The notes under the pieces are model-generated. The model had not been told where the DNA came from and searched no databases. It saw only the letters and a list, made by a program, of their open reading frames with translations. A stretch of DNA of 64,000 nt from Topomyia yanbarensis (lineage: Eukaryota > Arthropoda > Insecta > Diptera > Culicidae): positions 410,279,335 to 410,343,334 of the forward strand of contig NC_080671.1 of the NCBI RefSeq assembly GCF_030247195.1, given 5' to 3'. Position 1 is the stretch's first letter, and every line of letters begins with the position of its first letter. Below, piece after piece: positions 1-11,316 of this stretch. A program made the translations under genes and the position numbers.

Positions 1-520
1 GTTCTGTATTCTCTGTTATCTGGGTTCTTTTTCTTGTTCTCGGTTCTCTATTCTCTGTTATATGTTCGCTGTTGTTTGTTCTCTATAATGTGTTCTCTGT
101 TCTCAGTTTCCAGTTCTCTGTTTTATATTTATATTTCTGTTCTCTGTTTTATATTTTCTAGTCTCTGTTCTCTTTTTTTAATCATTTCGTTTATTTGATA
201 GGCACGAATGCGTTAGCTTGGCGGTGCCAAATTCTTTTTTTTTACATTTTGGGTATTTTGAAACTAGGATAGTCTCTGTTCTCTGTTCGCTATTCTATGT
301 TTTATGTTTTCTGTTCTGTTCCCAGTTCTCTCTTTTCTTTTTTTTTTGGTCTCTGTTCACTTTTGTCTGTCCTTTGTTCTCTGTTCACTGTGTTCTGTTC
401 TCTGTTTTCTGTTCTGTACTCCCAGTTATCTGTTCTCTTTTCCTTGTTCCCGGTTCTCTGTTCTCTCCTCCTTGTTCTCAGTTCTCAATTTTCTGTTCTC
501 TTTTATCTGTCTCTATGCCT
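1..520. repeat. Degenerate TTCTCTG-type pyrimidine microsatellite
   Basis: The stretch is dominated by variants of GTTCTCTGTTCTCTG mixed with TTTTCTGTTC and CCAGTTCTC on this strand. No unit is exact for long, which suggests an old slippage array. The cysteine/phenylalanine/serine/leucine-rich open frames here are a by-product of the stop-poor repeat and are not genes. The array is cut by the window edge, and a short non-repetitive stretch lies near 180-250. Confidence 0.85.
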
Positions 521-3264
521 ATGCGTGAATTAGTAATAAATAACATTCTAATTTATTTTATTTCGTTTCCAATGTCCGATGAATCAAAATGATTTTCGGT
601 TTCAGTGTTGTCCATTATGTCCCTGGTGCCGAATTCTGATGAGAAACGTTTAGTATTACTAATAGCGTAGGATCAACAAAGAACCTAAGCTCTGTTACAA
701 ATGGGCTTGATTAGTGAAACAAAGTCGTGTTGGAATTAAATTACCTCAGATTTGGGGGTTGGTTTCACTGTCACTTTCTCACTAGATTCAGCATTCCGAA
801 AAGGAACCCAACATATTTTTCTGCGCCAGCGGGTGTCTACCCAGGATCGGCACGAAGCAACATCACATCATGGTTGTTTGTTCGGTTTGGCACATGTTGC
901 CTCCTTCCTTACTCCTGCGATTCCAAGCGCACCGAAAAACGTGTGTCATATCTCTTCAAACGCCATATTTTTTGTGCTTCGGCGGTGGGTTTTTTTACCC
1001 GAACCCTCTGGCGAGGATGATGTTTCGCTGTGTTGCTCTTTTCCCACTCTCGCCACACATGGATGGTAACAAACAATTTTTCGTTCTCTAAACAGCGAAT
1101 CGCACTTTTTATGACACATACTTGCTATTTTCAACAGCAACGCTTTCATCGCACGCTTCGTAGTTTATGAAACATTGGTGAAATTGTTACCATTCAGAGA
1201 CCAGCGTCCTGTGTACTGATTCTATCACTTTCCCTCTCTCAGTCTCGCACACACGCTCACTCTTAGCAACCTGCCAGCTTACACCCCACCAAGCAACTTG
1301 CCAAACTTTATATGACCACTTGCGGATCGTGCGAAGTTTTTCGATACATTTTGCAATCGTTGTTGTGGCGATGGGTGGGGCGAAATAAAACGAAGCCTTC
1401 AACTAATATAATTTAACGTCCATTTTATTATCGCTTGATACCCGGTGGATGTACACTATATAGACTGGATTGGTTTTTCAAACTCGTTTTATGAATAGTA
1501 ACGGGGTTACAGAGATTATTATTTAAGTATTTTTAGTGGAACTGGACCCATAGTTAATTAAGGATATCTCTATTAGAATGGGACTCCAATTAATAGTGAT
1601 TTAATAAATTTCCTAAATCGACTGGATGGCAACAGTCTTCATGAATTTCATCCAACGAATACGAACCGCCGTACCAATGAAAAAATTCGAAAAGTTCCCG
1701 TCCTTATTTTCATTTCGTTCAGGATAGGTAATATTCTCATCAGATTCCAATTAGTCCGACGATGTAAAAGAATCGAGCCAATATCTGAACTACCAATCAA
1801 CTTCCCTGGTTCAATGCAGGTCAAGATCAATTATATCCTTCTTCCAAGAAGTGAATGCTTCCAATGTAAATCTCATAGATAACAGGATTAATTAAATTGC
1901 TGTCTTATTCGAACTCGCAACGAGATTGACCGATGAACCTCGAGGCCGGGAGTTCTACCAGTAGCGAAGCTACACATTGGAACGTGATTTATCCGGAAGT
2001 GAGGAAGTGAGACGTCATCCCCTGTCCAACCCTTCGTGATTGAGAGTTTATTTCCACCACTTGACTAGCAGCTGAGCCCAAGAGGGAAACGCACCAGATA
2101 CGAAGTGTATTTCTTTTCTCCCGGCATACGACCAGATTTTGCGAGAATACTACAGAAGGATTGCTGGAAGACACGCAAATAGCTTCATCAGCTCGTGGCC
2201 TTCGTGGAAGCACCTGTTGTTATGGCGGGAAGCGAGAAAAGGTGATTTTCCGAACGTGATGGATTTATTTTTATGTTCTCATCTACACTTAGAGGCCGGA
2301 TACGGAATAGACTTGGTTGGTGGGGGTCTGCGAGACCGACGAAATGAGAAAACTCTGCGCCTGGGTATTAATTTTCTTGCCGTGCGAAAGGTGCTGACTA
2401 AGGCGGCTAGTCGTTGAACCGAGGCGGAGAAGAACACCGAAAGACTGGATAATTAGCTTCATTTACTTGGTATTGCAGAAATTGCTTCCGGTGATGCTGC
2501 TGCGAACGATAAGACAAGGAAGCAATTCAGATAAGCATCTGTAACGAACATTCGGTGCGGTTTGGGGCAGAAACAATAATGATGGTGTTTTTTTTAATCT
2601 CAGTGAAAATGAGCACTGCCCTTGTTGAGAAAAGTTGATGCATATTTGGTAATATTAAGCTTCTTTCGAAATTTCTCAATTTGATGGGAAATTTGTTTAG
2701 CAAGTTTCCATTTTGCGAACTACAACCTAGATTGTGTTGTGTTAAAGGTCTGCTACAGTATTCTACACACTGAGGAAACGATGGATTGATTCAGGGTTAT
2801 GTTGAAATGTTTGATCCAATCGCATAAACCGTTATAGAATCGTTTCAGTCACTCAACAATTGTAATGTAACTGATATCATTGTTAATTTAAATTCGTTAA
2901 AGATACTATTGTATATATCAAATTAATGTCTACTTTCGATTAACGTGTTTTTTCACCGACCGCAGTTTGAACGTGTGGAATTAAATTGATAATATGGATT
3001 AATAAATTGATATTCAGTTATGTTTCTTATAATGTTATCTCTTTATTTAACTGTAATCTCAAAGTCTAGTTTGTAATTTGTTTGTAAATAATCGAAAAGT
3101 TTAATTTCGGACGAAATTTATATTTGTTTAAATCTGTTCTGTTTGGTCCCAAGCATTTCAAGAAAAAAATTTACTGCAAATCTGGTTTGTCATACCAGGA
3201 GATGACAAAATAATAATAAAGCTCGTTAAATATATAAAATTTACGATCTGAAACGAATTGAAAA
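521..3264. other. Intergenic or intronic DNA, no gene seen
   Basis: No reading frame here is longer than about 100 codons and none resembles a known family. Composition moves from mixed (700-2500) to AT-rich (2600-3250). I see no tRNA, no clear promoter and no obvious inverted repeats. It may be host intronic DNA or very old transposon remains. Confidence 0.5.
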
Positions 3265-3267
3265 TTA

Positions 3268-3352
3268 TAGGCCGTTCACCCAAAAATTCGGACATAAAAT
3301 TGTTTCACGGGCGAATGACGATCAGGCTAAAACCTAAATAAATAAATAATAA
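3268..3352 (+). mobile_element. 5'-truncated I-like retrotransposon 3' tail
   Basis: The motif GGGCGAATGAC at 3309-3319 is followed by an AGGCTAAAACC-like stretch and an AATAAATAAATAATAAA tail. The same order (GGGCGAATGAC, AGGTTAAAGCC, AATAAACAATAATAATAAT) ends the large I-clade element at 48390-48439. This is therefore the 3' end of a related, heavily 5'-truncated copy on the plus strand. The truncation point and target-site duplication are not clear. Confidence 0.6.
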
Positions 3353-3439
3353 ACCAACAAATTCCTAGTTCTTCATCGTTTCATAACGTTTGTGGCGGCT
3401 GTGGAAAGCAGTGTGATAAAAGTCTATTGTCTTTCTCCG

Positions 3440-3610
3440 GACAAAACCAGCCTAGAGCCATATGACATTCGGTGGGTTGAAGTATCTGAGACAAGAATCG
3501 ACCCACTCGGGTTCTGCTCCCATGTCGTAAGGGCCTGATTGTGTCGCAAATCGTGGGATTCAAAGGATGGTCATGTGCCTAACACCCATTTCGGGGTTTG
3601 GTATAGGCGA
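3440..3610. repeat. Retroelement-like fragment shared with 53.2 kb
   Basis: The 18-nt string CTGCTCCCATGTCGTAAG at 3514-3531 recurs exactly at 53200-53217, where it continues into AGGCGACTAACA. Strings of this type (CGTAAGAGGCGACTAA) are familiar to me from insect LINE 5' regions, but I cannot assign a family from the sequence alone. Confidence 0.4.
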
Positions 3611-3660
3611 TTATAAGCCAATGTGTTTGGTCTTCTAGTTGCTGTAAAACAAGACATGTG

Positions 3661-3790
3661 CAGTCAGGTCCGATGAGAGGGGGGGGGGGGGGGGGTCAGC
3701 CGAGGCAATTGCCCCAGAGCCCGGGCCATTTTAGGCGGCCCGGGTCATATTAGGAGGCCCGGGTAATATTAGGGGGCCCGCATTTTTACC
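3661..3790. repeat. 17-G run and 19-bp GC-rich triplication
   Basis: A run of 17 G (3679-3695) is followed by three 19-bp units starting at 3733, 3752 and 3771, each built as AGG(C/A/G)GGCCCGGGTMATATT, with the last unit decayed. Blocks of GGGGG plus GGGCCC next to a GGCAATTGCCC motif resemble subterminal regions of hAT-type elements. The opposite end was not found. Confidence 0.55.
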
Positions 3791-4069
3791 CTGAAGATGG
3801 TCGAAAACTTGCGGTATTCATTGAAGAGCAATAAAAATAGTAATTGTAATTTCTTTGTGATCATTCGACTTATTAAATTGCTATATGTTGGAAGCAGAAA
3901 AAAATTGAAATGCATTTTAATTAATAACATGAGAACTTGAACTCGTATTGTGCATACCTTGATTTATTTGATATTTAACTTTTGTTGTAACAATTGTTTG
4001 AATTGACGGAATATTCAACTCTTTAATTATATATAATAGTAATAATCAACAAAACATTCAGAAGCCAAT

Positions 4070-4436
4070 TCAAATTATTTTCGAAGAAAGCAATACAACG
4101 CCAAACAGGAATACGAACAACGGAAGAACGTATCCGCCTTCTTCTGTGTTCGATTCTTTGCTGACGGTACCGGTTGTTGATTTGGAGATACTGGGCGCGA
4201 TTTTTATTGTGTGAATATTTGTTCCTGTCAAACCCGTAAATATTGGTTTTGAGGCCGTTTGAGGTATGGCATAAGATAACGGTGAGCTGTTTACGGTTAT
4301 AGTACGCGGGCTTTTCTTAGCTGCTTCTGCACAATGTTTTTCGTCTGTCGTTGTCGTTTTGCAGAGTTTGCGCATAGGAATTTGTCCTGGGTGCATAATC
4401 AGTGCTGGCTGATGAAGCGTCCCTTTATCGGTTGAT
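4070..4436 (-). CDS. Candidate terminal exon of a host surface protein, GPI-anchor-like C-terminus
   Basis: The open frame on the minus strand runs from about 4436 to the stop at 4070-4072 (about 121 codons). It opens just after a plausible 3' splice site (TTTAATGCAG at 4446-4437); a stop lies in frame immediately upstream, so it looks like an exon, not a complete gene. The protein is Thr/Ser/Pro/Lys-rich with a possible N-glycosylation site (NSS). It ends in a small/acidic stretch (NTEEGG) followed by about 18 mostly hydrophobic residues (VLPLFVFLFGVVLLSSKII) and the stop, as expected of a GPI-anchor signal or of a type I membrane tail with almost no cytoplasmic part. An AATAAA polyadenylation signal lies about 105 nt downstream (complement of 3963-3968). 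I do not recognise the family, and upstream exons are not identifiable here. It could be a chance ORF; the splice site, tail and polyadenylation signal together argue against that. Confidence 0.45.
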
Positions 4437-4440
4437 CTGC

Positions 4441-5265
4441 ATTAAATGGTTACGTATGAAGGAGTTGTTAAGTCTGTAGCAAAGTTGTAGAACCAGCTTT
4501 TACCAACAACTATGCATAAAATCTTTATCTTCAATATCTTCGACATTATTGCTGGTTGTTTGTGGATGATCCCTTTAAAGTCAATTCATTAATATAACTT
4601 TTCAAATATAATCTTGACAAGTTCGGTATGCTTCGTAAAAAGGTTTGAATTATCAAAATGAACAAGTTTCTATAATACAAGAATGTATTTTCAAAGTAAT
4701 TTGGCAATTTTTGAAAAATGTTTCAAATGATGATTGATTGTTAACGTGGATACGGCTGAGTTTACGCTAATAGTGCGTTCAAACCACCCATCTAAAAAAG
4801 CAAGGTTTGCAATTTGCTGCAATGTTTCATATATTTTACGAAGTTATTTCAATCGTCAAAATACACAAAATTTTATTACGCATATTTTTGATTACCTCGA
4901 GTATTTTCGAAGATATTGAACATTTTTTGAAAAAAAACAGGTTTTTGACGTAGGACGATATGGGGGTTCATTTTGCAAATCCTACAAAAATGGAATGTAA
5001 CGAAAAGTTGTTCAATTTTAAACGCATTTAATTCAGCTGTCTCACGATAAATTTTCAAATTTTTTGCGCATATCGCCCCGAACTACTTCTAAGAATGGAT
5101 TCCAGTAGATGAACCCAAAGATTTTTGATATCATGGCATTAAAAATTTAAATAATATACAACCTAGTCAAAATATCGCGCATTTACACACAAAAGATAGT
5201 GCTTCCCAAGTCCGGCGCGATAGATGTATGTACCTAGCGCGCTACGCTTCTATGAATGACGTTAT
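4441..5265. other. AT-rich DNA, no gene seen
   Basis: Only short frames occur, none recognisable. If the exon at 4070-4436 is real, this would be its upstream intron. Runs such as GAAGATATTGAACATTTTTTGAAAA look like old repeat debris. Confidence 0.4.
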
Positions 5266-5272
5266 CATCGGC

Positions 5273-5310
5273 TATTTAAAAAAAGGATTTGACCGGACAA
5301 GCTCAGTTGT
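5273..5310 (+). promoter_or_regulatory. TATA plus TCAGTT initiator promoter-like site
   Basis: TATTTAAAA at 5273 is followed 32 nt later by the adenine of TCAGTTGTTG (5303-5312). TCAGT is the arthropod initiator consensus, and the spacing is right for a pol II core promoter. The same TCAGTTGTTG string follows a TATA-like box at 60211. No ORF of note follows within 300 nt, so it may belong to a retroelement remnant (LTR-type promoter) or to a noncoding transcript. Confidence 0.4.
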
Positions 5311-5439
5311 TGAAGTTGAAGTTCACTTCAAGCGGAGCAGATCACTGCGCTGTGTGTTTTCACAGCCAGTTTAGCTGAGTTAGAAGCCCGTTACACTTGC
5401 TGTGGAGGTACGCTACCCAGTGCCGTCCAACACGCGACT

Positions 5440-5690
5440 GAGCTTGGTCGTTCAAACACTATGCTTTCTTTTGTGGTGTGCTCGTTTCCAGCACACTTTT
5501 TATGTACAATCTCGAACACAATTATTCGTGCACGAAATTTCTTGTACATTCGAGCTCCATTTGCAAACACGGTTAACATAGTGTCGGGGTACTAGTTGTC
5601 TCTTTCGCTCTACACATCATCATCAGAGTTGACTCATTTTGCTTTGTGCGCTTGAGTTCAATGTTTGATGCGAATGTGTAGGTAGGTATA
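5440..5690. repeat. Interspersed repeat related to 50.4 kb
   Basis: The TCTCTTTCGCTC...CATCATCATCAGAGTTGACTCATTTTG stretch near 5600-5645 is closely matched by TCTCTTTCTCCC...CATCATCACTAGCATTGACTCATTTTG near 50415-50460. Flanking parts share GTTC..TGTTTGATGCGA-like text. The two are divergent copies of one unnamed family. Confidence 0.5.
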
Positions 5691-5705
5691 TCTAATTTGT
5701 TAGCA

Positions 5706-5900
5706 GGGTTACCATATTCATAGATTTTTCTGCAATGTCACAGATTTTTTTTTCACAATTTTTGATCACAGATTCTTTTTCGCAGATGGCAGATTTTTGG
5801 CATTTTGATGAAAATTTCACAGATTTTTGGATATATTGCGATTTTTCACAGATTTTTCGGACATTTATCACCGATTTTCACAGATTTTTTTCCTAGTTCA
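5706..5900. repeat. CACAGATTTTT short tandem-like repeat
   Basis: CAGATTTTT occurs about eight times in roughly 190 bp, separated by 10-25 nt of T/A-rich sequence. The block begins after GGGTTACCATATTCATAGATTTTTCTG, which looks like a transposon end. The array is probably internal to an old non-autonomous element. Confidence 0.55.
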
Positions 5901-7027
5901 GTTATCACAGAAGGAAAAAATAATTTTGACCGAAGCACAGATTTAAATGTAGCATCCTTGTTGTTAGCGGTTGCATGCGTAACCTGCATGACAGGAATCT
6001 GTGCTTTCGTTGAGCAAATACTAAGCAACAAATTTACGCGGATCGATGGAAAGCACAACGAAAGTTTAATATTTACATTCGATCAATTCATTGGTTAATT
6101 TCCTCTCAGCCAACCCTATTTTGATTCTTCTAATAGGTACATACTACAAAGCCTATTTATAATGATTACACTGCCACTCGAAAAACCGTTGCAAAAACGC
6201 ATCTAAGTCCATTTATAAAATTGTTTTCTATTCATGTATATGTTTTGGTATATGATTAGGACCACTGCATTCGCTACATTTGTATGCGTACTTTAGGAAA
6301 TTTACAATAATGGCAAAATATAACTAGAAAGCTTGGTCTATACATGAAATATGATTACATTGTTTAAAATTTGATGTTTTCTTCATCGATCCGGAATTTT
6401 TACCACACACAATCAAAAAGTTTTTACAATTTTTCAAAACTGATCTTGTGCTATAAAGATTTAGTTCCAGATATTAGTTCGGTCATGGTTTTCTGTCCCC
6501 TTTCCTCAGATCTGTTCAAATAAAATTAATCGGATTCGATCACCTACTACAAAGGAAATGACCTGATAACCAAGCAGGTTTAGCTCAATATGTATCATCC
6601 GATTTTGATTGGTTGTGCTTAAACTATACGTAAGAAATATATTTGATTTATTATTACTCTAAATGTACCAAGAAAATACATATTTTACATTATGTAGCAT
6701 AGCCCTACGTCTACAGTTTCGTGCAACCCCATAGGGCTGCCCCTTGTAGTTTTTCAAATCATCTACAACTCTACTGGAGACAACGAGATGCAAGTAAATT
6801 CTGTTGAGTTTTATAGTGTTGATGTAGCATTTCTAATTGCAACTAGAGCTGGTTGCCAGTTTTTGCCGTTCAAAAGTTATTACTTATACTTTTTTTTGCT
6901 GATTTTCCAAGAATTACCTAATAACTTCCAGGTCGCAAGAAATAGATCAATGATTTCTTCTAGAAAGATATGTATCTTGATAAGGCGAAAAACTTTCTGG
7001 AACATGTTGAAGCATTATCTACGATAT
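5901..7027. other. AT-rich DNA, no gene seen
   Basis: No recognisable coding sequence, RNA gene or strong repeat was found. The small antiparallel frames around 5805-6098 overlap one another and carry no family motif. Confidence 0.4.
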
Positions 7028-7031
7028 TTAA

Positions 7032-7528
7032 CCCATTCATGCCCATGTTGTTTGTGGACAACATTGTTTTCAAACAGTCATAACTTTTGATTGAGGCAAG
7101 ATTTGTTCACAAAAACAAGTAAGGATAATAAACGTAACTATTGCCTTTCATTTGGGTGCTAACAGTTACAAGGATCAGCTCTAGAACTGAAGTTATTGCA
7201 ATTAGTCTGATTGGATTTCATTGGAGCAGTGCTGCCAGGGACAGTTTACGTTGACGACGAAAAATGATTTTTTCACATATCTTCGTCATTGCTCAATATT
7301 ATTGAAAACTGATAAAACTTATTAATTTAGAGTGCCTTTGGCTACATTTTCCATACATATTCTAGGAGAATTGTAAAGAGCATTGGAAGGTAAAAATGGA
7401 GCAGCTACTAGCACTGCAAGGGAAGCACCTACCGTTGTGAAAAATGGCTTTTCGTGTTTCCCATCGTTTTCAAAGAAAAATAGTTTTGAAATCCTACGTG
7501 CACTAGATAAAAGTTGGGCATGAAAGGG
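7032..7528. mobile_element. piggyBac-like MITE with TTAA flanks
   Basis: TTAA at 7028-7031 and TTAA at 7529-7532 bracket 497 bp. The ends are inverted repeats: CCCATTCATGCCCA on the left and, in reverse complement, CCCTTTCATGCCCA on the right (13 of 14 match). A TTAA target duplication with termini starting CCC is diagnostic of the piggyBac superfamily. No transposase frame is present, so it is non-autonomous. Confidence 0.8.
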
Positions 7529-7532
7529 TTAA

Positions 7533-9030
7533 GAAGTTATGTTGAAAAAGAAGTTTTTAAGAGGTCATTCACAAACAACGATCAATAACTTCGAGTGCAC
7601 TATAAATAGAGATTGTGGGCCTTTGGTAAAGATCAGGCATTACAATTATCGCATATGTATAAATGCGTCCGAACAATTTGCTACTGCGACAATAAAAACT
7701 CACATTTTCACACGAAAAGTTATTGGAACTCACACAACTTCTCCAGATAAATGCAACGTGTAATTTCTCCGGATTAATAAAACCGAATGATTTTCTCACG
7801 GTATCCTTTTTGCGCTCGCTGCCTTGCTGTCGCTACTCCAAGACACAAAAAACAAGCCTTTCGCATTTCTTTGCCGCTTTTCTTTGAAATTAAGTGTAAT
7901 TCCAAGAAATCCAGTGTGATCGGAATTCGTTTCAATAAGTGAGTAATCCATTTATAATCTCATATTGCAAGGAATAATCCTCGAAAATACAAAAGGAATT
8001 CCACGAAGATCCGTCAGAAAATATCTAAAATCGTGACCGACCATCTTAGATTCCGACGAAACTTTACAGGTTTAACCGGCATGGAAGAATAAAAATTTTC
8101 CGCAGTCAATAAGATTATTTTGACTCAAGCACAATTTTTAAAAAGGGCGTAGACGTTTCTACGTGTATTAATTTCAATTTTTTTGTTCAATTACACTATT
8201 TTATACAGTAAAACTATCTGAGAACGAGTTACAGGGAATGAATACTTCTGCACGAACAAAATATACACTGAAAAAAATGTTTCATTTTTCACAAAAATAT
8301 AAATTTATGTTAAAAATTCAAATTACAGTAAATACCATTTTTTCTAATTTTTTGTATTTTGTCAACAAAAGCCTGAACCGAAATATTTTGAATGTGAGTT
8401 CGTGATGGAGAAATTATCAGCAAAAAAGTTTTTCTGACAATAACTTTACACATGTTTTTAAATTTCATACTAATTGAAATACGAAACTGTAATTTTATAA
8501 CAGAATATAATTCTAAGTATCATTTTAAATCAAAATGCGATAGAACTATTACATTTCAGAAAATTTTTGTTATGAGCATTCTGATTTAGAATGGCGTTTA
8601 GAATCATATTCAAAAATAAAATTCTGCTTTTGACTGCAAGTAGTATGAATTACAAAAACCTGTTTTAATCCACCTAGCGGTGCAATTGTGCTTTTCTAAA
8701 TCATAAACACGAGAATTTTTTAGTTGCTTATATTTATTAAAAGCTTTCGAATGTATACATTTCAATTTTATTATATATGACTTGACAACTCAAGAAATCA
8801 TTATTCGAGTTCTAAAATTTTGCAAAAGAAAAAACAGCCACGGTAATATTGAATTGATAAAAGGAGCAAAATCGGCAAAGTTCCGATTTCCATAAAAAAA
8901 TTTTTTTTGAGATGACATGAAATCTCGACGTTTCATGCATTTTAAAGATATTTGGCATAAAAAATTCGATATCTGAAATTTCATAGGGGCCTTTGAAAAA
9001 AAAATGAGTTCCGGCTTATTTGGGAATTTT
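7533..9030. other. AT-rich DNA with repeat debris, no gene seen
   Basis: It contains a lone element end near 8265-8300 (TATACACTGAAAAAAATG, like the ends of the MITE at 13512-13705). At 8661-8705 a stretch AATCCACCTAGCGGTGCAAT is repeated with one change at 32521-32540. Otherwise nothing recognisable. Confidence 0.45.
8661..8705. repeat. Interspersed repeat end shared with 32.5 kb
   Basis: AATCCACCTAGCGGTGCAAT here and AATCCACCTAGTGGTGCAAT near 32521 differ by one base and continue into TGTGC(T/C)TTTCT. Both are preceded by ACCTGTTT(T/C). The pair marks a mosquito interspersed repeat whose complete form is not seen here. Confidence 0.55.
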
Positions 9031-9039
9031 TCATGCGGA

Positions 9040-9420
9040 AATTTCGGTGAACCGGAAGTCGCCATCTAGAAATTGAAAATGACATCAAACATCGACATTT
9101 GTCTCCTACTTGTCAAAAGCATTCCGAAAATACTCATATCGATTGAGTTGTAGAGAATCTCGCTAAGCCGGATTTCAAAATGGCGTCAAAAATTAATTTT
9201 TCATGTACAACCTTGCGCGGAAGATGCAGATTTATTTCTTTATTTATTTCTGGCACCCACTCGATAAGACCATTTCGAAAATACCCATATTGATTCAACT
9301 GTAGAGAATTTGTTTAAGCCGGAAGTCGCCATCTTGGATTTGAAAATGGCGTCAAAAATCAATTTCTGGCACCTACTCGTTAAGACTATTCCGAAAATAC
9401 CCATATTGTTGAGGTGAGGG
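9040..9420. repeat. Degenerate relatives of the 116-bp minisatellite unit
   Basis: The key phrases of the 12-13 kb minisatellite (ACCGGAAGTCGCCATCT, GGATTTGAAAATGGCGTC, TCCGAAAATACCCATATTG, GTAGAGAAT) recur here at about 9051, 9164 and 9315, spaced about 110-150 bp. The units are more diverged and in the same orientation as those at 12.0-13.2 kb, so the unit predates its amplification there. Confidence 0.65.
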
Positions 9421-9565
9421 GCATAGGGAGTTATCCAGACCCGTCTCTTCCATTTTTCCGAAAATCTTTTGCAATTAAAAGGACTTAGAATATTTTGTAA
9501 AATCCATATTAATTACGATATCCGTACAAAAAAAAACTTCCAAAAATATTCTAAGTCGTTTGCTG

Positions 9566-9692
9566 AGAGTTTTTTTACGCGGATTTTCGAATTAGCGCGG
9601 TTTTTTAACGCGCATTTTCCAATCCGTGTTGACGTTGATTTAACGCGGTTTTTTACGCAGTGCGTATCCCCCGCGTAAAAAAAACCTGGGTG
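9566..9692. mobile_element. TA-flanked MITE of the TTTTTACGCGG family, degraded left end
   Basis: The right end reads (reverse complement) CACCCAGGTTTTTTTTACGC followed by GGGGGATACGCAC, with TA outside at 9693-9694. It matches the intact 133-bp MITE at 60793-60925. The left end (GAGAGTTTTTTTACGCGGAT) is recognisable but decayed. The interior is rich in ACGCGGTTTTTTAACGCG. Confidence 0.6.
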
Positions 9693-10429
9693 TAGAATAT
9701 ATAAAACATACATTAGTATGATGCTATATAACTGGTAATAGTTGCAGATCGCGAGATCAAGAAAATTGAACCATTTCTGCGCATCTGCAAATCTAATGCT
9801 AAATCAGAATATTTAGTGCAAATTTCTTCATTATCTTCGTTCGAACATTTTATGGATATTTTTCTACTCATTTCGATTTAGCGGATTCTATACCTTTTAG
9901 ACGTGTAGTTTAAAACACCTGGATTTTCCAACACCGTCAAGGATTCCTGTTAGATCATAAATACTTTGAACTCTAGAATATTCATTGTTGTAACGAGAGC
10001 AAATTGTAACTTGTAAATAAATAATAAAAATCAAATTCAACATCAATGATTCGCTTTTCTTGTGACAAAGAACAGGTTTCTAAGGATTTTTATGTTCCTA
10101 TTCTCTTAGATTTCGAATTGATTTCATTAAGAAATTAAAAAAAGTAAGTTTCTATCGACTCTCTTTAGTCATCAGAATTAAAAGATTTCTCCACAAACAT
10201 ATAATTACGGCGTAAAAGCCAACTGTCATAGTTCACTTTGAATGGAAATTCCGAACAAACGGTCACTCGTCAATCACAGGAGTTGGTAGTAAACAAAAGA
10301 GAAAACTTTCCTCTTGTATTTAGTGCGGTGAACGGTGTTCGGCCAGTAACGGTTTTTCCTTTAAAGTGAATTTTGACATTTGGCTTTTGCGCCGTAATCA
10401 TATGTTTGTCGAGATTTATACAATAATTT

Positions 10430-10478
10430 TTAAGCCCCTCCCGAAACAAATCCTGGCGACGGGCTTGCTGCGTTTGAT
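10430..10478 (-). repeat. Transposon terminus family copy
   Basis: In reverse complement the text reads AGCCCGTCGCCAGGATTTG, TTTCGGGAGGGGCTTAAAA. A related end occurs at 25812-25850 (GGCTCGTAGCCAGAAATTTG, TTCCAGAGGGGCC), and a block with a GGGGAGGGGCT core lies at 36230-36275. These look like one terminus family of an unidentified DNA element. Confidence 0.4.
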
Positions 10479-10540
10479 GAATCGGAATCACAAGAAAGCG
10501 GGATTATTACAGTTGAGATAATCTTAGACAGGGATGCCAA

Positions 10541-10576
10541 CCCGATCAGAAACACATAACAGAAATATTTCAGAAC
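10541..10576 (+). repeat. Solo end of the GATCAGAA MITE family
   Basis: Starting CCCGATCAGAAACACATAAC, the text follows the reverse-complemented right end of the complete MITE at 35571-35731 for about 31 bp with one mismatch. The rest of the element is missing. Confidence 0.6.
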
Positions 10577-11316
10577 TTTTTGTTTTGCTGCTGTACTCGG
10601 ACTGCTCGGTGAGAGTGTGGCGTAGTAAAGTTTGTTCTCTCGCTTTGTGCATTTTTCTCTGCATAGTCAAAGGGAGAGGCCCGCACACGAAAGCGTTGAT
10701 GCCGGTCGTTGCGTAAACGAACCGCATTCATTGTCGTCGTTTGTGATTAAAAATATTGAATAGATTATACATATTAGAAAGTGTAAAATAAGAAAAGAGA
10801 AGCTGTACCGCTCGCGTCTGGGGGCTGTACTGGGGGCAGTATTTTTATGTCATGTTATTGCTTTGCTTACAGACTGCCAGTTTCTCTGATGATCCGTCCG
10901 TTAATCCGGCGACGAACCGGTGCCGATAATCGCGTTGTTCAGTTTTCAACAAGTTTTTCATTTGCATTTGTAGCGTCGCGTATTTTGGGAAAAATCGGGT
11001 GATTCGACGTTCAAAAGCCCCTTCGCGTACAATTATAAGCAATATCTGCCCACCACGAAGTAGATGACTGTTCACGGTTGTGCGCGTCGGGTACTTGTCT
11101 GACCTTCAATCGTAGTGCAAATGGTGAAAAACCAGGGACTGAAATCTAGAGACACTTGGGGTTTTTGATGTCTCATGTGGAAATTCCTGCTAGTTTCTAA
11201 GATTACCGAGACCTGGAACCACTTACTTCGGTTTTGTAACGGCACCCGTCAAGGGACACTCTCAGGCTTTTACGAGGAAGCTTAGGAGAGAAAACTAATT
11301 TTCCTTTTTCGGAAAT

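Noticed and set aside
218..592. 124-codon plus-strand ORF
   Set aside because: Translated pyrimidine microsatellite (repeating SLFSVLC-like text).
636..642. CTGATGA followed by GAAAC, hammerhead-like
   Set aside because: No room for stem II between the core strands and no matching GTC-bearing stem. The CTGATGA at 4409-4415 also lacks the GAA core strand.
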